Origin: Polyporus tsugae
Lineage: Eukaryota; Basidiomycota; Agaricomycetes; Polyporales; Polyporaceae
Length of the DNA stretch: 64,000 nucleotides
NCBI GenBank assembly: GCA_024305745.1
Contig: JAHRBS010000014.1
Span: 689,501-753,500, forward strand
Direction: 5' to 3'
The notes under the pieces are model-generated. The model searched no databases. It worked only from the letters and a program-made list of their open reading frames with translations, and was not told the origin of the DNA. The position numbers and the translations under genes are program-made. This document shows, piece by piece, positions 33,731 to 44,102 of this stretch (its first letter is position 1; every line of letters begins with the position of its first letter).

Positions 33731-36419
33731 ATGGTCGACATCGTCAGCACCAAGGGCGAGCCCTCCGCCTCGACGGTGACAAATTCTACCGCGTCGGCAA
33801 CCTCAATGACCTTCCCTCACGCTCTCCAGACGGTCGAAGAACCAGAAGTGAGCACAGTACGCCTTGTGGCGTGACCTTCTTTCCGTGTGGAATATCTCCA
33901 ATCTTACCTCCTGTAGCATTCGAACATCTTTGTGGCCGCGCAGCGGGGCGACGTCGAGACGCTCCGGCACCTCATCGAGTCGGGCAAGGGGCATGCGACG
34001 GACCGGGACGAGCAGAACATCACACCCCTCCACTGGGCGGCCATCAACGCACAGGTCGCAGCGTGCCGCTTTCTCCTGGAGCAGGGCGCGGAGGTGGATG
34101 CGCTTGGGGGCGACCTCGTCGCGACGCCGATGCAGTGGGCCGCGCGCAACGGGTACCTGTACGTGATCCAGCTGCTCATCGCCCACAACGCGGACCCGAA
34201 CATCACCGACGCGCAAGGGTACAACGCGCTCCACCTCGTCACGCACTCGTCGTCGATCATGGCCCTGCTCTACCTCCTGCACCAGCCCATCAACGTCGAC
34301 GCACGGGATTCGCAAGGACATACGTCGTTGATGTGGGCGGCATACCAAGGCGATGCACTTTCCGTGGAGCTCCTATTGAAGCATGGGGCGAGCACAAATA
34401 CGAAAGACGACACTGGCCTTACGCCTCTGCACTGGGCGGTCGTTCGCGGGAATCGGGTGTGCATCCGAAGACTGGTGGAAGCAGGGGCGGATCTGCAGGC
34501 GAAGGACGGGGAAGGACGGACAGCGAGGGACATGGCGCAGGAGCTCAAGAGCCTTGGTGCGTGGAAGCGGGCGTTGGACGAAGGTGGGTTCACGGAGGAC
34601 GGGGCTCCGAAGCGGAAACCTCTGAGCGAGGTATGTGCAAATCACCGCTCCCGATCCTGACACTGTGCTGACAGTGCGCAGAGGAATACCAAGATCATTA
34701 TCTTTTCCATGCCTACATTATTCCTCTTCTTGATGTTCACGACTCTCACGATCTTGCCATGGTATACCGGTATAATTCTCGCTATGGCGCTATTCTTCGG
34801 CATGCACCACGTAAGTGTCCCGCAGACGGGGGCTCTAAAACCGCACGCTCACATGGAATAGATTGTAACACGAGTCCTGCTCGACAAATCAAACTATACT
34901 GATAGCGTCACTCAAAGCCCCTACTTTGCCGGTATCATTACCGGCTCTATGATATGGGTCACCTACGCGTGGATCACCCGTCTCATGAACCGTACGTTTC
35001 CTTGCCCTCGCTTCTATGTGCACGGAGTCATCTGTCCAACAGAAACGCAGTCGCATGCATTTACTCACCTCACCCTCGCAATTACTATCGGTCTTTGCGC
35101 TTACAACTTCTTCCGCGCAATCAGCTTGGACCCTGGTGCCTGCCCGAAGCCTTCTAGCGATGGGGAACTGAAGACTGTTTGTCTTTTTCCGGATCGCTTT
35201 GTCACAGGCCGAACTGATCGATCCGCATAGATCATTGAGGAACTGGCGTCCCAAGGCCGCTTGAATGGGCAAACCTTCTGCATTCAATGCATGGTACGCT
35301 TGCGCTTGTGGAGTAGCGAGACACGATCTTGACCGCAGCTCTCAGGCCCGCAAACCTCTGAGGTCCAAGCATTGTCGTATCTGCGACCGCTGCATCGCAC
35401 GTCACGACCAGTGAGTATATCACGAGAAGTTGTTCAATTTTGCCGTTAACCCCGTGGTGTATAGCCATTGTCCGTGGGTATGGAACTGCAGTAAGTGTCC
35501 ATCTAGCTCTGTCGCCGTCAGCCACTCTGAAATAACGTCCGACAGTCGGTGCGAACAACCATCGCCAGTTCCTGCTGTTTGTCATGACCCTTGTCCTCGG
35601 CATCATTCTCTTTGACTACCTCACGTTCCAGTGTACGTGACTGAATACCTCCGTGTTCAATTTGGACTCGTTGCTGACAATCACATCGATCATTTGCGCT
35701 CAACAGACTACTCCAGCCTGACGGTGTCAACGGAACCGGCAAGCATCTCACCCTCATGTATCCTCCCTTCCTATCTCTGTGCGATAACGGCATACGACAC
35801 ATTCCTCTTCTCCGTCGCCGCATGGTCCACACTCCAGCTCTCTTGGACGCTGGTCCTGCTTGGCTCACAGCTCTGGCAAGTCGCGCGCCAGATGACCACC
35901 TTCGAGGTCTCCAACCTCGGTCGCTACGGCTTCATGGGCGGGCGCGGCGGCGCAAGCCTCCACGGACAGATGGGCCACCGCCACCTCCCCACGGACGACT
36001 CTTCGAGCGCCGAAGGCAGCCTCGGCGGACACGCGCACCGTCACAACCACGGCGGCGTGTGTGCCGGGTGCGGCAGCGGCTTCCTGATGAGCCTCCTCGG
36101 CTTTGATCGGTTCACGAAGGGCAAGGCGGCCGACGGGCTCGCGCGTGCCGCCAAGGCGCCGAACCCGTTCGACTTAGGGATGATCGGGAACTGCAAAGAC
36201 TTCTGGACGTCGGGCAGGGAGCTCGGCGTCGAGTACGAGCGGCTGTACGACGTCCCGCCCGAAGGGTTCCAGGAGGCGAAGCGGCGGCGCGTGCGCGAGG
36301 AGGGCGAGGACCCCCACGTGAACGACGGCGGGCGCAAGTCGCTGCGGAGCAAGCTCATGATGGGGCTGGGCTTTGGCGGGCGGAGTCGGGGTGGGTACGA
36401 GCCGCTCAGCCAGGTCTGA
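33731..36419 (+). CDS. AKR1: Ankyrin-repeat DHHC protein palmitoyltransferase (Akr1 type)
   Basis: Transfers palmitate to cysteines of proteins such as those acting in endocytosis; Golgi/endosomal membrane. Ten exons: 33731-33847, 33917-34630, 34682-34810, 34862-34991, 35043-35176, 35231-35293, 35346-35410, 35465-35490, 35546-35632 and 35707-36419, giving 725 aa. All phases are consistent. Ankyrin repeats occupy about residues 40-280 (NITPLHWAAINAQVAACRFL, TPMQWAARNGYL, GHTSLMWAAYQGD, TPLHWAVVRGN). Transmembrane segments follow (IIIFSMPTLFLFLMF and ILPWYTGIILAMALFF). The zinc-binding Cys-rich domain contains the catalytic DHHCPWVWNC then NNHRQF, split by an intron between Asp-His and His-Cys. 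The cytosolic tail is Gly/Arg-rich. Exon 8 is only 26 nt. Confidence 0.94.
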
Positions 36420-39400
36420 GTGGAGGTCTCTGCGTAGCGTGTGGGAAGGGGCTGGGTCGTGTACGTCGCTTGTCGCTGACGCCTGTTGTGTACTATCATG
36501 ACCATGAGTTACGCAATCCAAGGACGATTCCGTAGTTTTGTAGAATAATCGCATTTGCAAGCGCGCCGGGTCCATGTAGGTACTGGATAGAAAAGGAGAC
36601 GTTAATTATTATACGAGCCGTTTTGTATGCTAGTATGCCCTGACCGCGATGGCAAGTGCTCGTATGTGCCGGCCGCTGAGGAAACAAGGTGTAACATCTA
36701 CAGTGAATTCTCCTCGCGCATACCCATGAGAATCCCCTTGATATGCGCTTTTTACAGCAGCGTCGGGCAGGCGAATGACATTGGGAGAAGCTCTGTGCAG
36801 GTACGAAAGCGTAGCGTGGATAGCTCTGGATTGTGGGGATGGGGTCAGGACATGGACAACCAGACAATGACACGATAGACGTACAGTCACCATCTGTATC
36901 AACTTCGTCTTGGAGGAGCCATGGCTTCAGCATCGCCGGAAGTCAAATGGAAGCGGCAGGACCAGGTCAACCGAACTACAAGAACACGCACATACTTGTT
37001 GTCCGGGCTCAGCACTGTTTGCCGGACGGAGGATGAGCGTATCCCCGTGTGTGAACGTCAAGTCGTTCGTGGATCCGGTCACTGGAGGGAGATGGGATCT
37101 GCGTCCTAGTCGCACTTATCTAGAAGGAATGAAAACCGTTGCGCAACAATTTTGGGAGACTCACGGGATATGCTGAACGTTTGTTGCATTACCCCGCAAA
37201 ATCGCTCTGCGTCCTCGTCCGTGGACTGGTGGAATTATTTGAAAGCGAAGTATACTAGTAATCCGCAAGTTTTCGAGGGCACCCATTCGCTTTACCCGGG
37301 GAGACCGCACTAGTCCCTCGGCATGGGGTCGCGTCCCACACCCTTGCCCGTGTATTGTGTATTCCGTACTTGATGCTTGAAGCCACAAAGCGAGTCATAT
37401 TGACGGCCCCCAAGTCGAAACGAGGTGACCGAGTGCGGTGCAGCACTGGGAGCTCTTGGCACGACGCGGGGACGTAGTGACGAAGGCTTTTGGTACGTGA
37501 CGTTGTTTTCCGGCCGTTGTCGTCGAGAGGCTGACAACCTACCAGTAGCTTGCATCAAGAAGATGAAGGTACAATTGTCAGGTGTTGCGAGGCTAGCCGT
37601 GGAACGGTAGGCACAATGGGTGTCAACGATTCACCAGGTAGTACGAGCCAGACTCGGACTACGAACCACGCACCATCATGCTAGCGACCTTGAACACGTC
37701 TAAATTCCGATGCCGTCTCGTCTCGTCCTTGCGTTGGCAGAACAGCTGATGCTGGAATATGTTGGTGCGCGATAGCGGTGAACGAAAACCAGTAAAAAAA
37801 GAGGAGGCTGGGGAAAGGAATGACGCAGTTCTCGCATGCGGCGAAGAGTGAGAATGCCTGACATGCGGAGGAGACGAGCTCGAGTTCGGCGTCAGGCAAT
37901 ATGGTGGTCCATCCCCAACGAAAGAACACGGATGCATGCGGGTCAGAATAACGCATCTGACCCCTGAAGGCGTGATGCCAGACAACGGAATGGCCAGAGA
38001 GGAGCATCTGACAGCCGTTGGTGGTACCTGGCATGCACATTCGGCCCTCCGCTCCAACCCTTCGCTCATCCAGGAACGGTGAAAGGATAACGAGGGTCAT
38101 AGGAGAAGGCAGAGGGGGGCCGTGCGTGCATACATCTCACAGTACCAACTTAAGGAATCAGGTAGGAGCAGTGGAAGAGCACGGCGACCCCAACAATTGT
38201 CGCCCCCGGTCTGCGGCGACGGCCTGCACCGAGTTCATCCCGATACTCGACTCTCGCATCATTTCACCACCATGCTGCGTGCTCTAAGAACATCATGCGA
38301 AGCTTAAACAGCGTGGACGTCAGAAGTTTAGGTGAATGAGCGTTCCGACGTTTTCATATGCTTCCCATAAACACTCTCTCACATCCATACGTACTCAGAA
38401 GCTGCAGTTCGCGAGTCCATTATGCAGGCCTTTAGCCACGTTCGAGGCTCGCCGCAGCAGCCTCTACACACCGTGTAGGGTCTCGACTGCACCTGCTCAC
38501 AGTCAGCCAGCTTCTTCTAGGACGCTCACCGGGAGGGTACACATGGCGCAACAACCACCTCGACCGTGCAAATATCCGCGACCGTGTAAATACCGGACGG
38601 TGAGCACGCGAGACACAGGCGGAGGCTAACGTTATCCTCTCGGCATCCATCTCGGAGCTTGAGGCCCTCGCGATGGCTCGTTCTGCACGTTTCCAGTGGT
38701 TCACCGTACGGGCAATTGTCCAGTCGATGTCTAGCAGATGACCTGCACTTCGTCTGGCTCCATGGCTGATACCTCCTTTGCGGCAAGGATGGGTTTGTCG
38801 AGCTCACCGTTATGAAGTGCCGGAATCGCGCCCTACGCCGATCGAAGAATCCCTTCGGAAGCCGGGGGTCGGACTGCCCCAACACGCATGAAGTTCGGAA
38901 TCGGGTGGGTGCCAGTGCTGCGCAGAGGCGTATTCGAAAATCATTGATCCGCTCGACTGGCTTTGTCCGCAGCTTGGCTATTATGACCGGCACTGATCCA
39001 TTAGGCTTTAGCTCAGAATACCATAATCGGCGCACTAACCTCGTCAGCCATCTCAACAGATGACGCGCGCTGATTGGAGCGCTGTCGAGAGGTTTTTGTC
39101 CACCGGAATCATTGCATTAATGTCATAACCTCATGGTGAAAAGGTGTATTAACCACAGAAATGGATGCGTCTCAACTCACGGGGCATATACACGACTCGG
39201 GCATAGTGTCGCATATCCCTGAAGACTGGGAGGCGGGGTGCGTCACCTTGCAGGTATGAAATCCCGGGACAGCGGCGTATTACTGTGGACAGTGGCTGTA
39301 CAAAGCATAGTCGTCGAGTACTCGTCCGAAGGTATGGTCCTGTGTGGTCTGGGAAAGGTTGCGCGACCATCGCGATCTGCAAAAATTGAGGTGGATTCCA

Positions 39401-40304
39401 GCAACTTGAATGGAAGAGCACGCGATTTCGACTGCGCAAAGATGAGACTGTGACGTCGCAAGAATACAAGGAAAAGCCTACGGTGTATTACGGCAAACAT
39501 TTTCGACCGACCTGGAGGGTGTGATTCTGCCAGGCTTGGGCAGCAGCCAGCAGGCCTGGTGTCCGAGCGGACAGGCGGTGAAGCTGCAGCTAAATCGGGG
39601 TTCGAGCGCTCAACGCCCTCGGACTCGGCAAACTCCGACAGAGCCGGCCGTTTCGAAACGCCAGCGCACGTCGTCGTTTCACGACCAACTGCATGATGGC
39701 AGCACGATACCCACCTCCTCGATGACCACAGGGACGTTCTAGTCATAATACAAGGAGCTTTGCGCTCAAGAACGTGAGGCGCGCTAAATTTGGACGACAA
39801 CAGACCCTCGAACGTGCTACGCAGTCCGAGGTTCGCGATCAGAGAACTAACTACTCGGAGGCTAATAGCGGACACAGCGAACCACATTGGTAGCCTTCCA
39901 CATGTATTCAACCAGGCGGATATTCTCTACACAACCCGCCAGGATTATCCACAGCCAAAGATGTAGTGGGCATTGCGCGCCACGTCAAGCTCCAATTGAG
40001 CTGAGGTCCACACGAGAAAGGTGAGTGGAGGTGAAAACAACAGTGGGGTATCAGCACTAACACCTTCCGAAGTTCACAGTCGTGCCATGCTCCAAACGAT
40101 CAGCGCGTCGGCTAAATCTGCTGCGCAGGTGGATGCGTACGCTGTCTTGCCCCGACTCACGGCGACCCTCAAAAAACGGTATGCGCACGTATAAAAACCC
40201 CTCCACCGTCACTGTCTTTCCTCAGTTCCCTCCACTTCTACTCTCTTCTGCACAAGTCCTCAGACAACATCCATTTGCATTTATCTCCCAGCGACAACGC
40301 AAAG
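36420..40304. other. 3.9-kb region with relics only
   Basis: No intact gene is recognised. 36840-37035 is a relic of the 3' end of the HNH-like family (separate entry). The long minus-strand frame 39911-39243 and the frames at 37681-38100 and 38526-39056 carry no recognisable motif and have poor codon usage. They may be decayed sequence. Confidence 0.45.
36840..37035 (-). pseudogene. 3'-end relic of an HNH-like gene
   Basis: The plus-strand sequence CATCTGTATCAACTTCGTCT and GAAGTCAAATGGAAGCGGC recurs, with the same order and spacing, in the 3' flank and last codons of the HNH-like gene at 42377-43334. Upstream coding sequence is not detectable here. Confidence 0.6.
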
Positions 40305-41656
40305 ATGATGCACCTTCTCAACTTCGTCCTCGCCGCCCTCGTTGTTGGCCGAGGTGAGTGTAGAATTTCAGCTTCAGAGAGGGTTTTGCTAACATGAGCT
40401 GGTATACAGTTGCTGCTGCTCCCGCCGGGCCTCCTTCTGGCGCACCCAGCAGGCTCCCGTCTGGTGTGCCCAGTGGGCTCCCGTTCCCCTCGGGTGTGCA
40501 CTCGGGCTTCCCTATTCCCTCGGGCGCGCCATCTGGTGTTCCCCCGCCCCCGCCCTCCGGCGCGCCCAGCGGGTTCCCCTCTGGTGCCCCCCCTGCTCCA
40601 TCGGGCGCACCCTCCGGTGTCCCGTCTAACTCACGCCGCCAGGCCCCATCGGGTGCACCTCCCTCTGGTGCCCTGTCTGGCTTCCCCAGGCCTTCGGGTC
40701 CCCCGCCGTCTGGTGCTCCCTCCGGCCTTCCCAGGCCCTCGGGTGCCCCGTCTGGCGCGCGGCCCCCGCCCCCGCCCTCTGGTGCCCCGTCTGGCGCGCG
40801 GCCCCCGCCCCCGCCCTCTGGTGCCCCTTCGGGCCCCGCTCCGTCGGGCCCTGTTCCGTCCGGTGCTCCCTCGAACGCACGTCGCCAGGCCCCATCTAGC
40901 GCTCCTCCTTCTGGTGCCCCGTCTGGCGTCCCTAGGCCGTCGGGTGCCCCACCGTCTGGTGCCCCGTCGGGCTTCCCCAGGCCTTCGGGTGCGCCATCTG
41001 GTGTGCCGCCCCCGCCCCCACCGTCTGGTGCTCCTTCCGGCCCCGCTCCATCGGGCCCTGCGCCGTCGGGTCCTGCCCACTCGGGCGCGCCCTCCGGTGT
41101 CCCGTCTAACTCACGCCGCCAGGCCCCGTCGGGTGCACCTCCCTCTGGTGCCCCGTCTGGCTTCCCCAGGCCTTCGGGTCCCCCGCCGTCTGGTGCTCCC
41201 TCCGGCCTCCCCAGGCCCTCGGGTGCCCCGTCCGGTGTCCCGCCCCCGCCCCCGCCCTCGGGTGTGCCATCAGGCCCTGCGCCTTCGGGCCCCGCTCCGT
41301 CGGGCCCCGCTCCGTCGGGCCCCGCTCCGTCGGGCCCCGCTCCGTCGGGCCCCGCTCCGTCGGGCCCCGCTCCGTCGGGCCCTGCTCCCTCTGGGGCCCC
41401 ATCTAACGCGCGCCGCCAGGCCCCGTCGGGCCCTGCCCCCTCCGGAGCTCCCCACTCGGGCTTGCCCCCGAGGCCTTCGGGTGCCCCGTCTGGTGCGCCC
41501 CCCTCCGGCGTGCCGCACTTCCCGTCGGGCGCTGCTCCCTCTGGCGCGCCTCCCTCTGGTGCTCCGTCGGGCTTCCCCAGGCCCTCGGGCCCTCCCCCTT
41601 CGGGTGCTCCCTCGGGCCCTGCTCCCTCCGGTCCGATCCCGACCGTTTCGGCCTGA
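40305..41656 (+). CDS. Secreted Pro/Ser/Gly repeat protein with four Arg-Arg-Gln sites (candidate kexin-processed peptide precursor)
   Basis: Two exons (40305-40353, 40410-41656; 56-nt intron) encode 431 aa. The N-terminus MMHLLNFVLAALVVGRVAAA is a signal peptide. The rest is built from PSGAP, PSGFP, PSGPA and PPPPP units. It is divided by four junctions reading S-N-S/A-R-R-Q-A-P-S (coding near 40625, 40869, 41104 and 41401), spaced about 235-300 nt. Each module between them repeats the same order: QAPSGAPPSGA, GFPRPSG, GLPRPSGAPSG, poly-Pro, PSGPA run, SNxRR. Cleavage after Arg-Arg by a Kex2-type protease would release similar 75-100-residue peptides beginning with Gln, able to form pyroglutamate. 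No GPI signal or Cys is present. Other open frames across it result from stop-free GC-rich repeats; the signal peptide and splice phase pick this one. A structural wall protein is the main alternative. Confidence 0.75.
41268..41394 (+). repeat. 15-bp tandem repeat (CCGTCGGGCCCCGCT) coding for PSGPA
   Basis: About eight head-to-tail copies, several identical at the DNA level, lie inside the repeat protein gene. Near identity suggests recent copy-number change. Confidence 0.85.
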
Positions 41657-42376
41657 GGTGATGCATGACCCTCACAAACCAGCAAGTCCGCTGTTCGTCT
41701 CCGTCTGAAGAATCGTGTTCCGAAAGAAATGTGGAAGGGCGGGACGTCGTCGTAGGATAAATCCAGGTTCATGGTCGATAGAGGCGTAGTGTCATTTTCC
41801 TTCGCCTTTGCTACTTCAGGATGCAGTCGATCGTGGATTGGGCGGTCCTGTGCGAATGTTCTCTCTCATAGATCTATATATATATATGCGCTTGTTGCCT
41901 CCGTATTCAATTGATAACCACAGTCATTCCTTGCAATTGCTTTGCTCGAACTTGCGAGTGTTGAAAAGGAACCCACGAGCAATGAGTTTCTCCAGTAAGA
42001 GATCAACGCGCGCGGGTTGGCTACGGTGCGTCGATGCCAGAGGCCTCCGAGCGCGGCTCCAACTCTGACGGTTGTTTCAGACGGTACAGTAATAAGATAT
42101 CCATACATCACAACATGATACGGTACTTGTAACAGTGACAGTAGTATCAGGATTTTATACTAATTTCGTGAGAGACTCGGAGCTTGGTGCTTGAAGTATC
42201 AACATGCATAGCGTAATATCTCTAGATTGTGGAGGTGATGTTATAACACAAACAAACAGTCAGACAACGGCGCGATAGGCTCACGGTCATCATCTGTATC
42301 AACTTCGTCTTGGGGGTACCATGGCTTCGGCATCGCTAGAAGTCAAATGGAAGCGGCGGGACGGGGTGTCAGCCGA
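41657..42376. other. Intergenic region
   Basis: Contains a short AT microsatellite (TATATATATATAT, about 41876-41888). The stretch 42220-42376 is the 3' flank of the HNH-like gene. No other gene is seen. Confidence 0.45.
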
Positions 42377-43334
42377 CTACAAAACGTGCACATACTTGTG
42401 GTCGTGCTCACTTTCGGGCACTGACGGTTTGACACCCTCGGGGATTGGGAACGTGTTGAGATGCGGGCCCGTGCGTAAAAGGCTGACAATGGAATGGCCG
42501 AAACGAGCGTAGAGAAACTCGTCGGACACGCGCGGAGGAATCGTAACCAGCCTTCGGTGGAGTAGCTGGACGTAATCAATAATCGGCCGACACACGTATG
42601 TCATGAATTTGCCATTTCCCGCCGGGAAAAACACAAATCCATGCCACTCAAGGCAGTCCGCCAAGTCCATCCGCAAAGTAAGACCATTTGAAGGGTCGCT
42701 GGTTCGGTTGTCATAGCCCCAAATGTATGGGTTCATACCGTTACACACGAACCAATCTTCGTGTTCGAGAGGCACAAGACGAACACATTCTGAAGCTGCG
42801 GTTGTCATCAGCAACTGAGTTGTAGGACTGCAAGACGAGACACCCACCCGAGAACTGTTTGGTGACGACACAGCCTTCGTCCTCTATCGACACGACGTAC
42901 GGAAAATCTTCGGGCTGACTGAACGCGTGTTTAGCTCTGAGCTCCAGTTTCTCCTTGACACTCCTGGGTCGCGTCCAGTGATCGGGAATCCTCTTGGGGT
43001 ACCTCCATGCAGCGAAGTCGGTGACGATCGGGTAGTTTGTGATGGTCCTGGAAGAAGGCGGCCCCGGTTGGTAGTAGTATTTGCCTGGAGCCAAGGCATG
43101 GCTGTGCGGCATTACACGGTCCTGTCCAGCACGATCCTTGGAGAGGTAGCAGTCGCGATCGTTGGCCGCATGGTTGGTGATGATATGGCATGCATCCAGA
43201 GCAAGGCGATGGTCAACACCGTCATCGTGTAGCGTGTCAATGCTAGCGGGGGTTGCGGGGTGGGTAAAGGTAGGGAGAGCGAGAAGCAGTTGACGACAAC
43301 CTGGGTGCCAGATACATACTCTACTGGAGGCCAT
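42377..43334 (-). CDS. HNH-endonuclease-like protein (copy A)
   Basis: Two exons (43334-42848, 42795-42377; 52-nt GTGGGT...CGCAG intron) encode 301 aa. The N-terminal half holds family motifs (WHPGCRQLLLALP, ITNYPIVTDFAAW, PDHWTRP). The C-terminal half resembles the fungal HNH_2 type: LVPLEHEDWFVCNGM, then DPSNGLTLRMDL, then HGFVFFPAG. The second half of the fold is therefore visible. However, the expected D-L-H of the last HNH histidine reads D-L-A, so nuclease activity is doubtful. The tail has LVTIPPRVSDEFLYARFGHS. It is the only copy of four in this window with no visible lesion. An in-frame upstream ATG at 43376 is possible. The function in these fungi is unknown. Confidence 0.7.
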
Positions 43335-43819
43335 CTGGGCTCGAGAAATTCGTGCGAACTCTGGTAGAAGGGTCATGGCGGCTGGATGATAGTAACAGGA
43401 ACTGTGGGATTATATGTATGAGAGGAGTGAATCTGTTGGCGGGAGCAAAACGGAAATCAAGTATAGGAGCGGGTGTGGAGCGTTTCAGCCCCTTTGAGAC
43501 GACGTCCGCTGCATCTAAGGCGTACAGCAACGAAACCATAACCATCTAACCCAGATGAACAACGTACGCACTGCCGAAGTTGCAGCCATAGGAGTCCTCG
43601 TGCCATGAGCTGGAAATAAGGGGAAACTCGGGTGTATGCGGTTGACCTTCCGGGGTGCGTGCGTGTCCGACGAATTATACTGGACTCACCCTGTGCATTC
43701 AACACGAGCCGGGGGACTGCGCTGAGCAACGAGAAAATTCAACAAACCGCACGCTGAGACTATTTCTGAGCTTGGCACTTACTTGCTTGAGCGCGGTTGG
43801 GCGCCAGGAAAGCAAAGTT
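43335..43819. other. Intergenic region between HNH copy A and the BAG duplication
   Basis: No gene is recognised. Similarity to the upstream region of BAG copy 1 begins near 43820-43840. Confidence 0.45.
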
Positions 43820-44102
43820 CCCGCGCCTTCGGGAAGGGCGGTGCACTTCCTTTTCTAGCAATTGTCTAGCACCTTCGAGCACTGTCGAGGACGCGCTCGA
43901 CAATGCGACCACCGACGCGACACTTCCATCCCCCGATGACTCACAATCGACGCGCGTCGGGCGACGCGTCCCCCAGGACGCGTACGCTTATGCAGCGTCG
44001 CTGCAGTAGCTGTGCCTGCCTATATAAGGTTGTCCCCACCCGCCTCGACCTTCCATCCCCACCTTTTGCCACAGCACCCACCATCTTCCACACATCCTAA
44101 CC
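43820..44102 (+). promoter_or_regulatory. Duplicated promoter region of BAG copy 2
   Basis: Nearly identical in inverted orientation to 25794-26070, including ACAATGCGACCACCGACGCG and a TATA-like TATATAAGG (about 44021-44029) some 75 bp before the ATG. Conservation of this non-coding stretch shows that the promoter was duplicated with the gene. Confidence 0.75.

Noticed and set aside
39243..39911. 222-codon minus frame in the 36-40 kb gap
   Set aside because: No domain, splice pattern or homologous neighbour. Amino-acid composition is not gene-like.
40410..41708. Alternative plus-strand frame (Arg/Pro-rich) across the repeat protein
   Set aside because: Same cause. Its composition (RAPLRRAP repeats) arises from frame-shifted PSG codons and it lacks the signal peptide.
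40318..41772. 484-codon minus-strand frame antisense to the repeat protein
   Set aside because: It is a stop-free shadow of a GC-rich repeat. It has no signal peptide or plausible start, and the plus frame has a signal peptide and a phase-correct intron.
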